In this document: piece by piece, positions 26,781 through 35,160 of the stretch
How positions within the stretch are numbered: the first letter of the stretch is position 1
How the letters are laid out: the number at the start of each line of letters is the position of its first letter
Assembly: GCA_964453525.1 (NCBI GenBank)
Contig: CAYVOV010000006.1
Coordinates: forward strand, 62,001-126,000
DNA from: CAYVOV01 sp964453525
Lineage (GTDB): Bacteria > Chloroflexota > Dehalococcoidia > Dehalococcoidales > UBA2162
Reading direction: 5' to 3'
DNA length: 64,000 bases
The notes under the pieces: generated by a model
Seen by the model: only the letters and a program-made list of their open reading frames with translations
Told to the model about the DNA's origin: nothing
Databases searched by the model: none
Position numbers and translations under genes: made by a program

Positions 26781-27225
26781 ACTCCACCTCCTCCGCAGCC
26801 CCACCCGCAGCCTCAATCTTGGCTCTGGCAGCAGCAGAGAATTTATGTGCCTTAACCGTCAGGGGATGATTTATTTCACCATCCGCCAGTATCTTGACCG
26901 GGTAACGCAGAGATTTAATCAGTCCGGCAGCTATCAGGCTCTCCGGTGTTACCTCAGTACCCGACTCAAAAGCATTAAGCTTGCTCATATTTACAACACT
27001 GTACTCGGTCCGGAAAATATTCGTGAAACCGCGTTTCCTGGGCAGACGCTTAATCAGGGGTAACTGCCCCCCTTCAAATCCCGGGCGCATACTGAAGCCG
27101 GAACGGGACTTCTGGCCTTTTACACCGCGCCCCGAATAGGTACCATGCCCGCTGCCGTCCCCGCGCCCGACACGTTTCCGTGCTCTCTTCGAACCTGGTA
27201 CAGGAGAGAGCTCATTCTGCCTCAT
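26761..27225 (-). CDS. rplO: 50S ribosomal protein L15
   Basis: 154 residues. The glycine- and basic-rich N-terminus GSKRARKRVGRGDGSGHGTYSGRG is the L15 signature, followed by GFEGGQLPLIKRLPRKRGF and a globular KAHKFSAAARAKIEAAGG end. Overlaps rpmD upstream (14 bp) and secY downstream, tightly coupled. Confidence 0.97.
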   Translation of the reverse strand: MRQNELSPVPGSKRARKRVGRGDGSGHGTYSGRGVKGQKSRSGFSMRPGFEGGQLPLIKRLPRKRGFTNIFRTEYSVVNMSKLNAFESGTEVTPESLIAAGLIKSLRYPVKILADGEINHPLTVKAHKFSAAARAKIEAAGGAAEEVEYASAPD

Positions 27226-27406
27226 CTATCTTCTCCTCCACCTTTACAAGATGCCTCACCTTATTAATCATACCCCGAATCGAGCCGGAATCCTGATGGG
27301 TGACACACTGGTTCATTCGGCGTAAACCGAGTGCCTTCAGTGTCCTCATCTGGTCCTTTTTATAGCCGATAGCACTTTTAACTAATGTAATATTTAGCTC
27401 AGCCAT
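27212..27406 (-). CDS. rpmD: 50S ribosomal protein L30
   Basis: 64 residues, the usual length. ITLVKSAIGYKKDQMRTLKALGLRRMNQ is the family core, with IRGMINKVRHLVKVEE near the end. Start overlaps the rpsE stop by one base; end overlaps the rplO start. Conserved rpsE-rpmD-rplO order. Confidence 0.96.
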   Translation of the reverse strand: MAELNITLVKSAIGYKKDQMRTLKALGLRRMNQCVTHQDSGSIRGMINKVRHLVKVEEKIDEAE

Positions 27407-27972
27407 TACTCTTCTGTTTCCTCATCTCCGGGAGCCATATCGATAGGAGGAATCTCTTCTTCCACAGGAGGTTCAAGCACTATCCCCTTACGCTTGGCTA
27501 CCACTTCCCTGGGAGTCTTCAGTTTGCTAAGGGCGAGAATCGTTGCCCTGGCAATATTTATTCGGTTGGCGCTGCCCATGGACTTGGTCAGAATATCCTT
27601 AATTCCAGCTGCCTCAAGTACGGCACGGATACTGCTGCCGGCAATAATACCGGTACCGGGTGCGGCCGGTTTAAGCATCACCTTGGCGGCACCGAATTTA
27701 ACCGTCGTCTTATAAGGGATGGTGGTACCGGACATCGCTACCTTAATCAGATTTTTCCTGGCAGCAGCGTTCGCCTTGTTAATTGCCAGCGGCACCTCAT
27801 TAGCCTTACCCAGCCCGATACCAACATGGCCGTTACCATCTCCGGATACAACAAGAGCGCTGAAACTGAGGCGTTTGCCTCCTTTCATTACCTTGGCCAC
27901 CCGGTTGACATTAATCAGCTTATCATTCAACGGTAGCTCGGTGGGGTCTATGGCATTCAAACGTTCCTGCAT
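27406..27972 (-). CDS. rpsE: 30S ribosomal protein S5
   Basis: 188 residues. The N-terminal double-stranded RNA-binding-like domain holds LINVNRVAKVMKGGKRLSF and GDGNGHVGIGLGKANEV; the C-terminal part has GTGIIAGSSIRAVLEAAGIKD. The end is an acidic extension of about 20 residues (EEEIPPIDMAPGDEETEE). S5 supports decoding accuracy. The gap to rplR is 73 bp, wider than neighbours. Confidence 0.97.
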   Translation of the reverse strand: MQERLNAIDPTELPLNDKLINVNRVAKVMKGGKRLSFSALVVSGDGNGHVGIGLGKANEVPLAINKANAAARKNLIKVAMSGTTIPYKTTVKFGAAKVMLKPAAPGTGIIAGSSIRAVLEAAGIKDILTKSMGSANRINIARATILALSKLKTPREVVAKRKGIVLEPPVEEEIPPIDMAPGDEETEE

Positions 27973-28045
27973 ATCTTTTAATCCGATTCCCGCAGGGTAC
28001 TATCACTGCCGGTTATTACCGGCTCCCCCGGGGATTCTTCTCCTT

Positions 28046-28411
28046 TTAAAATTTAAGTCCTTCCTTGCGGGCAGCTTCGGCAAGGACTTTAATCCTGCCG
28101 TGATACTTAAATCCGCCACGGTCGAAAGCCACCCGGTCTATCCCCTTGCTCAATGCCCGCTTTGCTACCAGGGTGCCAACAAGTTCGGACCTGCCTGTCT
28201 TATTTTTTCCGGCCAGTTCACTCTTCACCTCAGAATCGAGGGTCGAGGCAGCAACCAAGGTCTGCCCTTTTGTATCGTCAATCACCTGAGCATATATATG
28301 GTTCAGGCTCCGGAATACGTTTAAGCGGGGTGCAGTAGCAGTGCCACTCACCCGGGCTCTGACCCGAAGATGCCTTTTCCGGCGCGCCGCCTGTTTACTG
28401 TCCTTTGCCAT
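28046..28411 (-). CDS. rplR: 50S ribosomal protein L18
   Basis: 121 residues, 5S rRNA binder. RKRHLRVRARVSGTATAPRLNVFRS, HIYAQVIDDTKGQTLVAAST and AFDRGGFKYHGRIKVLAEAARKEGL are diagnostic. Start overlaps the rplF stop by one base. Confidence 0.97.
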   Translation of the reverse strand: MAKDSKQAARRKRHLRVRARVSGTATAPRLNVFRSLNHIYAQVIDDTKGQTLVAASTLDSEVKSELAGKNKTGRSELVGTLVAKRALSKGIDRVAFDRGGFKYHGRIKVLAEAARKEGLKF

Positions 28412-28965
28412 TATTCTCTCCTGCCTATCGCCTTTCCTGCCTTGCCGGCTTTAAGGCGTACCACCTCTCCGGCGTACCTGATACCTTTCCCTTTATACAC
28501 GTCGGGTGGACGGATAGCCCGAATCCTAGCGGCCATCTCGCCGACTATTTCTTTATCAATCCCCGAAACCTTAATCCGGGTGTTTCCTTCTACGTTGAGG
28601 GTGACGCCCGGCATGGGAGATACCTCCACCAGATGCGAGAACCCGATACGGAGGACAAGCTTCTCGCCCTGCTTTTCAGCGCGGTAGCCGACGCCCACTA
28701 TCTCAAGCTCCTTCTCAAAGCCGGTGGTAACTCCGGTCACCATATTGGCAACAATAGTCCGGGTCAGCCCGTGCATGGAGCGGTGCTCCCGGCTATCACT
28801 AGGGCGTGATACCGTCAGAACATCTCCGTCCCGGGTAATAACCATATCCGGATTTACAAGACGGCGAAGCTCGCCTTTGGGTCCGGTGACAGCGACTTCG
28901 TCTTCTCCAATAACCACCGTTACGCCCTGAGGCACGTTTATCGGCATTTGTCCTATTCTAGACAT
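28411..28965 (-). CDS. rplF: 50S ribosomal protein L6
   Basis: 184 residues in two similar domains. SRIGQMPINVPQGVTVVI at the start, GPKGELRRLV, and the C-terminal domain's VSGIDKEIVGEMAARIR with PPDVYKGKGIRYAGE. Binds 23S rRNA helix 97 near the sarcin-ricin loop. 21 bp from rpsH. Confidence 0.97.
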   Translation of the reverse strand: MSRIGQMPINVPQGVTVVIGEDEVAVTGPKGELRRLVNPDMVITRDGDVLTVSRPSDSREHRSMHGLTRTIVANMVTGVTTGFEKELEIVGVGYRAEKQGEKLVLRIGFSHLVEVSPMPGVTLNVEGNTRIKVSGIDKEIVGEMAARIRAIRPPDVYKGKGIRYAGEVVRLKAGKAGKAIGRRE

Positions 28966-28986
28966 AACTTACGCTCCAGGTTATAC

Positions 28987-29385
28987 CTACATTACATAAC
29001 ATAACAGTTCACCACCAATTCCCTGCCGCCAGGCTTGCTCCCCGGTCATTATTCCCTTGGATGTGGAAACAATGGCAACTCCCATCCCTCCGGCAACCCG
29101 GGGGATTTCCTTTTTACCCACGTATACTCTCAACCCGGGCTTACTAATCCGCTCCAGTCCTGATAGAATCGGCTGTTTATCCTCATCATACTTCAGGTGA
29201 ATTCTCATCGATTGCTGCGGTTTGGCCTTAATAATATCGTACTCACTGATAAATCCTTCCTCTTTAAGGATTCTGGCAATAGCCACCTTCATCCTCGAGG
29301 CAGGCATCAGTACCGAATCATGCCTCACCATAACAGCGTTACGTATCCTTGTTAACATATCCGCTATCGGATCCGAGACAGTCAC
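28987..29385 (-). CDS. rpsH: 30S ribosomal protein S8
   Basis: 132 residues. DPIADMLTRIRNAVMVRHDSV at the N-terminus and GGMGVAIVSTSKGIMTGEQAW near the C-terminus are the family marks. In E. coli S8 represses the spc operon by binding its mRNA; no equivalent site is evident here. 53 bp from rpsN. Confidence 0.97.
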   Translation of the reverse strand: MTVSDPIADMLTRIRNAVMVRHDSVLMPASRMKVAIARILKEEGFISEYDIIKAKPQQSMRIHLKYDEDKQPILSGLERISKPGLRVYVGKKEIPRVAGGMGVAIVSTSKGIMTGEQAWRQGIGGELLCYVM

Positions 29386-29438
29386 TTTTCCTCCTTCTGG
29401 CCGGTTAAGACTCCTGTTTGAATTGCCGTATCAGCCAC

Positions 29439-29624
29439 TTACCAGCTCGATTTCCTCACCCCGGGAATCTGGCCGGTCAGAGCGAGCTCGCGGAAGCAGA
29501 TGCGGCACAGGCCGAATTTACGCATATAAGCACGGGGCCGACCACACACATTACATCGGTTATGCTGCTGAACCTTATATTTGGTCGGACGCGCCCACTT
29601 AGCGATTTCAGATTTTTTTGCCAA
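29439..29624 (-). CDS. rpsN: 30S ribosomal protein S14, zinc type
   Basis: 61 residues, the short zinc-binding S14 (type Z). Two CxxC pairs (CNVC and CRIC) form the zinc knuckle, with the end LTGQIPGVRKSSW conserved. Located between rplE and rpsH as usual. Confidence 0.97.
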   Translation of the reverse strand: MAKKSEIAKWARPTKYKVQQHNRCNVCGRPRAYMRKFGLCRICFRELALTGQIPGVRKSSW

Positions 29625-29629
29625 TAATA

Positions 29630-30181
29630 TTACCCCTCTCGTTCCGGAGCGAAAGGCATGCCCAGTAGCTCCAGCAAGTTTCTACCTTCCTCGTCAGTTT
29701 TTGCCGTGGTAACGATTGATACCTCCAGCCCGCGTGTCTTATCTATCTTGTCATATTCGATTTCCGGGAAAACGGTCTGCTCTCTGAAGGCAAGAGTATA
29801 ATTACCACGACCGTCAAAGGAGTTCCTGGGAACTCCCTGAAACTCCCGGATACGGCAGAGGACGGTATTCAGTAACTTGTCAAGAAAATCATACATCCGC
29901 TCACCGCGCAGGGTTACTTTCAACCCAACAGGCATTCCTGTCCTTAACCTGAAAGCGGCTATAGATTTCTTGGCGCGGGTAGTTATCGGGTGCTGCCCTG
30001 AAATAGTAGCCAGGTCCCCTTCGGCCGATTCCAGAGCCTTGGCATTCTGTATCGCCTCTCCCACGCCGATATTAAGCACAACCTTCTCCAGGCGCGGCAC
30101 CTGCATCACATTCTCATACCCCACCCGTTCAATGAGAGCGGGAGTAACCTCATTTTTATACTTTTCCTTTAATCGTGACAC
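29630..30181 (-). CDS. rplE: 50S ribosomal protein L5
   Basis: 183 residues, binds 5S rRNA and contacts P-site tRNA. VPRLEKVVLNIGVGEA near the start, GLKVTLRGERMYDFLDKLL and GNYTLAFREQTVFPEIEYD follow. Directly abuts rplX with no spacer and precedes rpsN by 5 bp. Confidence 0.97.
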   Translation of the reverse strand: MSRLKEKYKNEVTPALIERVGYENVMQVPRLEKVVLNIGVGEAIQNAKALESAEGDLATISGQHPITTRAKKSIAAFRLRTGMPVGLKVTLRGERMYDFLDKLLNTVLCRIREFQGVPRNSFDGRGNYTLAFREQTVFPEIEYDKIDKTRGLEVSIVTTAKTDEEGRNLLELLGMPFAPEREG

Positions 30182-30493
30182 TTAATCAATCACCTCATTA
30201 CAGGAGCGGCAAATCCTTACCTTCTTGCCGTCAGCCAGAGAACGGAAACCCACCCTGGTAGGACGGTTACACTTACCGCACACCAGCATCACGTCGGAGA
30301 CATTAAGTGGCTCTTCTCGCTCTATTATGCCCGCCTGCCTGACCTGTCCCGTAGCCCGGGCATGTCTTTTAATAAAGTTGATACCTTCAACGAGTACCCT
30401 GCCTTTCTTCGGGTAGGCAAAGCGTACCTTGCCTTTTTTACCCTTATCTTTACCGGCAATTACAAGCACCGTATCATTTTTTCTTATTTTCAT
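30182..30493 (-). CDS. rplX: 50S ribosomal protein L24
   Basis: 103 residues, KOW-motif protein. MKIRKNDTVLVIAGKDKGKKG is the assembly-initiator signature, followed by GINFIKRHARAT and a CxxC...CxxC pair (CGKCNRP / CRSCNE) that may bind zinc. 2 bp from rplN. Confidence 0.96.
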   Translation of the reverse strand: MKIRKNDTVLVIAGKDKGKKGKVRFAYPKKGRVLVEGINFIKRHARATGQVRQAGIIEREEPLNVSDVMLVCGKCNRPTRVGFRSLADGKKVRICRSCNEVID

Positions 30494-30495
30494 TC

Positions 30496-30864
30496 CTATA
30501 AAACCTCAGGGGCTAAAGAAATAATCTTGGTAAAATTCTTATCCCTCATCTCCCTGGCAACAGGACCGAATATCCGGGTTCCCCTTGGATTATTTTTATC
30601 GGTAAGAATAACCGCGGCATTTTCATCAAACCTGATGGAAGAACCGTCAAGCCGCCGGTAGGCCTTGGCGGTACGGATAATAACTGCCCTGACCACTTCA
30701 CCTTTCTTTACCGCTCCGCCGGGTATCGCCCGCTTGACCGAAGCCACGATGACATCACCTACCCTGGCATATTTCTTGCCGGTGCCGCCCAGCAAGCCAA
30801 TACACATAATCTGCCTGGCGCCGGTGTTGTCTGCTACTTTAAGTCTGGTGTTCGGTTGAATCAT
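30496..30864 (-). CDS. rplN: 50S ribosomal protein L14
   Basis: 122 residues, the standard length. MIQPNTRLKVADNTGARQIMCI, VIVRTAKAYRR-like IIRTAKAYRRLDGSSIRFDEN, and GTRIFGPVAREMRDKNF. Forms inter-subunit bridge B8. 23 bp from rpsQ. Confidence 0.97.
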   Translation of the reverse strand: MIQPNTRLKVADNTGARQIMCIGLLGGTGKKYARVGDVIVASVKRAIPGGAVKKGEVVRAVIIRTAKAYRRLDGSSIRFDENAAVILTDKNNPRGTRIFGPVAREMRDKNFTKIISLAPEVL

Positions 30865-30887
30865 AATTCTTTACCCTTAAACTGCCC

Positions 30888-31169
30888 TCAGCTTATTTCC
30901 TCGGGTTGGACCTCCACCACCTCTTTCTTTGTTATAATTTCTGCTACCCGCCACCGCTTTTCCTTTGAGAGAGGGCGGGTTTCTATAATCCTTACTATAT
31001 CCCCCTGGGCACACTCATTCTTTTCATCATGGGCCTTATATTTAACTGCTCTCCTGACGCTCTTCCTATACAGCGGATGACGCTTGAATGTATCCACCGC
31101 CACGACAACAGTCTTGTCCATCTTGTTACTTACAATTCTACCGATTCTTGTCTTGCGCTTAGTCTCCAT
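30888..31169 (-). CDS. rpsQ: 30S ribosomal protein S17
   Basis: 93 residues, OB fold. RIGRIVSNKMDKTVVVAVDTFKRHPLY, HDEKNECAQGDIVRIIETRPLSKEKRWRV are typical. A short acidic tail follows. 43 bp from rpmC. Confidence 0.97.
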   Translation of the reverse strand: METKRKTRIGRIVSNKMDKTVVVAVDTFKRHPLYRKSVRRAVKYKAHDEKNECAQGDIVRIIETRPLSKEKRWRVAEIITKKEVVEVQPEEIS

Positions 31170-31212
31170 TTTTTATACCTGCACGGGGCACGGCCAAGCA
31201 GCAGGTTTAAAC

Positions 31213-31410
31213 CTACCTTATGCCCAGCTCTCTCTCCTTCATAATAGTCTGCAGCCTGGCTATCTCTTTTTTAACCCTGTGAACCTCGCGATGGTTCACC
31301 AGCTGTCTGGTAGCAAGGCGAAAACGGAGCTCAAAAAGCTCTTTACGTGATGCTTCAAGTTGCTTTTCCAGCTCGTCATTACTAAGAGCACGAATTTCCT
31401 CTACGTTCAA
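31213..31410 (-). CDS. rpmC: 50S ribosomal protein L29
   Basis: 65 residues, a two-helix protein at the tunnel exit where trigger factor binds. MNVEEIRALSNDELEKQLEASRKELFELRF and VNHREVHRVKKEIARLQTIM are diagnostic. Between rplP and rpsQ. Confidence 0.96.
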   Translation of the reverse strand: MNVEEIRALSNDELEKQLEASRKELFELRFRLATRQLVNHREVHRVKKEIARLQTIMKERELGIR

Positions 31411-31435
31411 TATTCACCAGCCCCTAATTCATACA

Positions 31436-31867
31436 TTAATCGGCGACGGGCGCTCCGCTGGACTCCCTGGTAATGAATTTGGTATCTATCGGGAGCTTAT
31501 GCGAAGCAAGACGCATCGCCTCTTTTGCTACATTCTCGGCAACGCCGGTCATTTCAAAGATGATTCTCCCCGGCTTAACAACCGCTACCCAGTGGTCAGG
31601 AGCACCCTTCCCGGAACCCATCCGGGTCTCTGCCGCCTTTTTAGTAACCGGCTTGTCCGGGAAAACACGTATCCAGATATGTCCGCCACGGCGGACATGA
31701 CGGGTAATAGCCCGGCGAGCTGCCTCAATCTGACGGGCGGTCAGCCAGGCAGGCTCCATTGCCTGCAGGGCAAAATCGCCAAAATTTATCGTGTTCCCGG
31801 AGTTTGCCTGACCCCGGCGACGTCCCTTCTGAACCTTGCGGAATTTAACTCGCTTAGGTTGTTGCAC
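31436..31867 (-). CDS. rplP: 50S ribosomal protein L16
   Basis: 143 residues from GTG 31867. KRVKFRKVQKGRRRGQANSGN, the central GGHIWIRVFPDKPVTKKAAETRMG and GKGAPDHWVAVVKPG are diagnostic; it orients A-site tRNA. The start overlaps the true S3 stop (TAA at 31854-31856), so the two are coupled. Confidence 0.97.
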   Translation of the reverse strand: MQQPKRVKFRKVQKGRRRGQANSGNTINFGDFALQAMEPAWLTARQIEAARRAITRHVRRGGHIWIRVFPDKPVTKKAAETRMGSGKGAPDHWVAVVKPGRIIFEMTGVAENVAKEAMRLASHKLPIDTKFITRESSGAPVAD

Positions 31868-32949
31868 TGTTCTCCCCTTCTTCTTCGGCAGGCTTCTCTT
31901 CCGTACTGGCTTCGGCTACCGGCTCGGCTGGTGCTTCTTCGGTTTTCGCCGCCGCCCGGCTTCTCCTTCTCGGCTTCGGCTTCTCTTCTTCTACCGCCTC
32001 AGCCGGCGTTTCCCCGGCACTGACCTCGGCTACCGGCTCAGCCGGTGCTTCTTCGGTTTTCGCCGCCGCCCGGCTTCTCCTTCTCGGCTTCGGCTTCTNN
32101 NNNNNNNNNNNNNNNNNNNNNNNNNNNNNNNNNNNNNNNNNNNNNNNNNNNNNNNNNNNNNNNNNNNNNNNNNNNNNNNNNNNNNNNNNNNNNNNNNNCT
32201 TCTTCTACCGCCTCAGCCGGCGCTTCCTCGACGCTTACTTCGGCTACCGGCTCAATAGCCTCTTCTTCTACTGCTTCGACGGGCGCTTCCTCTGCCATCA
32301 CCTCTTCCATTTCCTCCCTTAATTCCGGCAGAATATCTCCCTTGTATATCCAGACTTTTACTCCAATCCGGCCCATCGTGGTCCGTGCTTCAACGAAGCC
32401 GTAATCAATATCTGCCCGCAGCGTGTGCAGAGGTACCTGACCTTCGTGCATGGTCAGGCGGCGGGCTATCTCGGCACCGCCCAGTCTTCCGGAGCAGCTA
32501 ACTTTTACCCCCTTGGCTCCGGCCTGCATGGTGCGTAGCGTCGCCTGTTTCATCGCTCTCCGGAAGGCGACGCGGCGTTCTATCTGATCGGCTATTGTCC
32601 TCGCCACAAGATAAGCATCAAGCTCAGGCCGCTGAATCTCCTGGATATTAAGCTGTATCTTCTTCCCGACAAGCCCCTCAAGGTAAGCCCTGGTCTCATC
32701 AACCCGCTGTCCACCCCGACCGATAACAATACCGGGGCGGGCAGTATGGATGGTCATCGACACTCTGTTCGCCTGGCGTTCAATCTCCACAAGCGAGACA
32801 GCGGCTTCCGCATACCTGTCCTGAATGCCCTTCCGGAGCTTCAGGTCCTCCTGAAGATACTCGCTGTAGTGCCGGTCAGAATACCACTTTGCCTGCCAGT
32901 CACGAATGACGCCGATTCTAAAACCTACCGGGTGAACCTTGTGTCCCAT
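31854..32949 (-). CDS. rpsC: 30S ribosomal protein S3 with long repeated tail (interrupted by gap)
   Basis: MGHKVHPVGFRIGVIRDWQA starts at ATG 32949 after GAGGAGGAGG; GRGGQRVDE and the GADIDYGF-like LRADIDYGFVEARTTMG mark the KH and C-terminal domains. After about residue 215 an acidic, Ala/Pro/Lys-rich tail begins and runs into 100 N. Beyond the gap the frame that continues is KPKPRRRSRAAAKTEEAP ..., a 38-residue (114-bp) unit present about twice, ending ENSATT with TAA at 31854 inside rplP's start. The length across the gap is unknown, so total length and repeat number are undetermined. Usual S3 is about 210-270 residues. Confidence 0.9.
31870..32260 (-). repeat. In-gene tandem repeat of 114 bp in rpsC
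   Basis: GGCTTCGGCTTCT and its neighbourhood recur exactly 114 bp apart (ends at 31984 and 32098), with PAEPVAEV / PAEAVEE blocks also before the gap. The assembler stopped here (N at 32099-32198), as expected for a multi-copy tandem repeat. Each unit alternates a basic half (KPKPRRRSRAAAK) and an acidic half. Confidence 0.85.
32099..32198. other. Assembly gap of 100 N
   Basis: A run of exactly 100 N, the conventional placeholder for a gap of unknown size. It falls in the tandem-repeat tail of rpsC, so the true distance and reading frame across it cannot be read. Confidence 0.99.
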
Positions 32950-32950
32950 T

Positions 32951-33289
32951 CTAATCCTCCTCCTCCGCAACAACGACTGTTATATGGCTGGAGCGCTTGA
33001 GAATAGGGCTGACCCTTCCTCTGGACCTGGGACGGTACCTTTTTAAAGTCCGTGCCTCATCAGCAAATATCTCAACAATCCTTAAATCCGCAGGCGACAG
33101 CTGAAAAGCGTCCTCGGCGTTTGCCGCCGCCGATTTAATCGTCCTGGCCACAACTCGAGCCGATGGCGAAGGTGTAAACTGAAGCATTGTTAACGCTTCC
33201 TCAACTTTTTTGCCCCGCACCATATCTATCAGCAGACGCGCTTTACGTGGTGGTACTCCCGTATCCTTAGATATTGCTCTGACTTCCAT
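32951..33289 (-). CDS. rplV: 50S ribosomal protein L22
   Basis: 112 residues. VRAISKDTGVPPRKARLLIDMVRGKKVEEAL, TIKSAAANAEDAF and the tunnel-lining hairpin region RYRPRSRGRVSPILKRSSHITVVV are typical. One base separates its stop from the rpsC start; the rpsC ribosome site lies inside this gene. Confidence 0.97.
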   Translation of the reverse strand: MEVRAISKDTGVPPRKARLLIDMVRGKKVEEALTMLQFTPSPSARVVARTIKSAAANAEDAFQLSPADLRIVEIFADEARTLKRYRPRSRGRVSPILKRSSHITVVVAEEED

Positions 33290-33318
33290 ATCGTATCCTG
33301 CCTGAATAAACTAAACCG

Positions 33319-33609
33319 CTATCTCCTTCTTACCTGAGATGTCCTTTCCGCTCTGGAGATATGTCCTCTGAAAGTCCTTGTCGAGGCAAACTCACCCAGC
33401 TTGTGTCCCACCATGTTTTCAGTAATAAAGATAGGAACATGCCGCCGGCCGTCATGTACCCCGATGGTAAGCCCGACCATTTCAGGAACAATCGTAGACC
33501 AGCGCGCCCAGGTCTTTATCACCTGCTTTTCACCGGAACGGTTTAACGCCTCCACTTTTTTCATTAACTTTTCATTAAGGGCCGGCCCTTTTTTAATTGA
33601 CCTTGACAT
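33319..33609 (-). CDS. rpsS: 30S ribosomal protein S19
   Basis: 96 residues. SRSIKKGPALNEKLMKKVE, KTWARWSTIVPEMVGLTIGVHDG and GHKLGEFASTRTFRGH are diagnostic. Head protein of the small subunit; 80 bp from rplB. Confidence 0.97.
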   Translation of the reverse strand: MSRSIKKGPALNEKLMKKVEALNRSGEKQVIKTWARWSTIVPEMVGLTIGVHDGRRHVPIFITENMVGHKLGEFASTRTFRGHISRAERTSQVRRR

Positions 33610-33689
33610 ATCTATTTACCCCAGACATCATCCATAATCGTGTTTCCTATCGTCTTCCTGAAAGGCTTTTCAGCTTCTTTTACGGTACC

Positions 33690-34520
33690 TTATTTCTTCC
33701 CCCGACGTTTCACAATAAATTTATCCGAAGCCTTCGGCTTGCGGGTCTTATAACCCAGGGCCGGTTTACCCCAGGGCGTCTTGGGACCGGGCAAGCCTAC
33801 CGGGCTTCTGCCCTCTCCACCACCGTGAGGGTGGTCACGCGGAGTCATCGCCGAACCTCTTACCGTCGGCCGCCAGCCGAGCCACCTTTTACGCCCCGCT
33901 TTACCGAGTTTGATACCCTGATGGTCTACATTGCCCACCTGTCCGATTGTAGCCATACACTCACTGCGAATCTGCCTGGCTTCACCGGAGGGCAGCCGAA
34001 TCAGCGAATAGTCCCCCTCCACGGCTACTATCTGAGCTTCCATTCCAGCACTGCGCGCCAGTTGAGCGCCTTTACCCGGCTGCAACTCAATATTGTGGAT
34101 AACCGTTCCACTCGGAATATCCTTCAGCGGCAGGGCATTCCCCGGCTTAATCTCGGCACCGCTGCCCGCTTTTACTGTATCGCCCACTTTCAGCCCGAGA
34201 GGTGCCAGAATGTACCTCTTGTCCCCATCGGCATAAAAGATAAGAGCAATACGTGCCGAGCGATTGGGGTCGTATTCAATTGCCGCCACTCTGCCCGGAA
34301 CGCCAATCTTATCTCTCTTAAAGTCAATAATGCGCAGCCTCCGCTTCGCTCCTCCGCCACGGTGACGAACCGTTATCCTACCCTGACTGTTGCGTCCGCC
34401 TCTCTTCTTCAGGGGCAGGACAAGGGATTTCTCCGGCTTGCTCTTTGTTATTTCATCAAAAGTAGCACCGGTCATACCCCGTCTGCCGGGTGATGTCGGC
34501 CGATATACCTTTACAGCCAT
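33690..34520 (-). CDS. rplB: 50S ribosomal protein L2
   Basis: 276 residues. Core of the peptidyl transferase region: VYRPTSPGRRGMTGATFDEIT, GGRNSQGRITVRHRGGGAKR, and the C-terminal VRGSAMTPRDHPHGGGEGRS with the conserved His. It is separated from rplW by 355 bp filled with repeats, an atypical break in the S10 operon. Confidence 0.98.
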   Translation of the reverse strand: MAVKVYRPTSPGRRGMTGATFDEITKSKPEKSLVLPLKKRGGRNSQGRITVRHRGGGAKRRLRIIDFKRDKIGVPGRVAAIEYDPNRSARIALIFYADGDKRYILAPLGLKVGDTVKAGSGAEIKPGNALPLKDIPSGTVIHNIELQPGKGAQLARSAGMEAQIVAVEGDYSLIRLPSGEARQIRSECMATIGQVGNVDHQGIKLGKAGRKRWLGWRPTVRGSAMTPRDHPHGGGEGRSPVGLPGPKTPWGKPALGYKTRKPKASDKFIVKRRGKK

Positions 34521-34875
34521 TTTCTAATACAATCTCCTGATTTTTATAACCCCATCCCCCTGTATCCCGTTCCCCTTTTTAAGAGCCTTGCCCTAAAAAT
34601 CGTGTGTCCCTGTCACCCTGGAGCGTAGCGAAGGGTCTCAGGGAGGAGGGGATTATCTTGACTCCCCACCCTGAGATTCTTCGTCCCGATGTAATCGGGA
34701 CTCCAGAATGACTTTTGAGGCAAGTCCCTTTTTAAGAGGAAGGGGAAGTTCTTTTATGAGAGGGACTCCGCCCCTCCAACTTCCTGTTACTTCCGTCTCC
34801 ACCTCTCTAAAGACTCTCTTTTTTATCGCTCTCCTTCAGAAGAGGTAAGGCCCCTTCGCACTTACCCTCGAAATA
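34521..34875. repeat. Repeat cluster inside the S10 operon
   Basis: Non-coding spacer between rplW and rplB. It contains a CCCCATCCCC(C)TGTATCCC... repeat (34541-34580, shared with 46897-46934) and an imperfect inverted element at 34611-34711 with CCCTGAGATTCTTCG, the stem TCCCGAT / ATCGGGA and the ends GTCACCCTGGAG / CTCCAGAATGAC. No transposase or gene is visible; the rest is low-complexity pyrimidine-rich sequence. Confidence 0.75.
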
Positions 34876-35160
34876 CTATGCGCCCTCGAAAAATTCAATA
34901 CTATCGCCGGGCTTGAGTGTTACCACAGCCTTTTTCCACGGATGAGCCGGCAGTTCCCGCCTGCCCAGTCTCCGTCTCTTACCCGGCATTGATATCACAT
35001 TGACTGCCACAACCTCAACGTTAAATGCTTTCTCCACCGCCTGCTTAATCTGCGGTTTGGTTGCTGCCTTATCTACCTCGAAAGCGTACTTACTCTCAAC
35101 CTGGAGAGTCGTAGACTTTTCAGTTATCAGCGGACGCCGCAGTACCTCATACAGGTGCAC
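34876..35160 (-). CDS. rplW: 50S ribosomal protein L23
   Basis: 94 residues. MHLYEVLRRPLITEKSTTLQVESKYAFEVD and PGKRRRLGRRELPAHPWKKAVVTL; lines the tunnel exit and docks SRP and trigger factor. Start overlaps the rplD stop by 14 bp. Confidence 0.97.
   Translation of the reverse strand: MHLYEVLRRPLITEKSTTLQVESKYAFEVDKAATKPQIKQAVEKAFNVEVVAVNVISMPGKRRRLGRRELPAHPWKKAVVTLKPGDSIEFFEGA

Noticed and set aside
31836..32258. Long open frames on the plus strand opposite the rpsC repeat
   Set aside because: They are shadows of the GC-rich repetitive S3 tail and run across N; no family signature.
31870..32260. CRISPR-like array in the repeat region
   Set aside because: Repeats are 114-bp coding units without distinct spacers.
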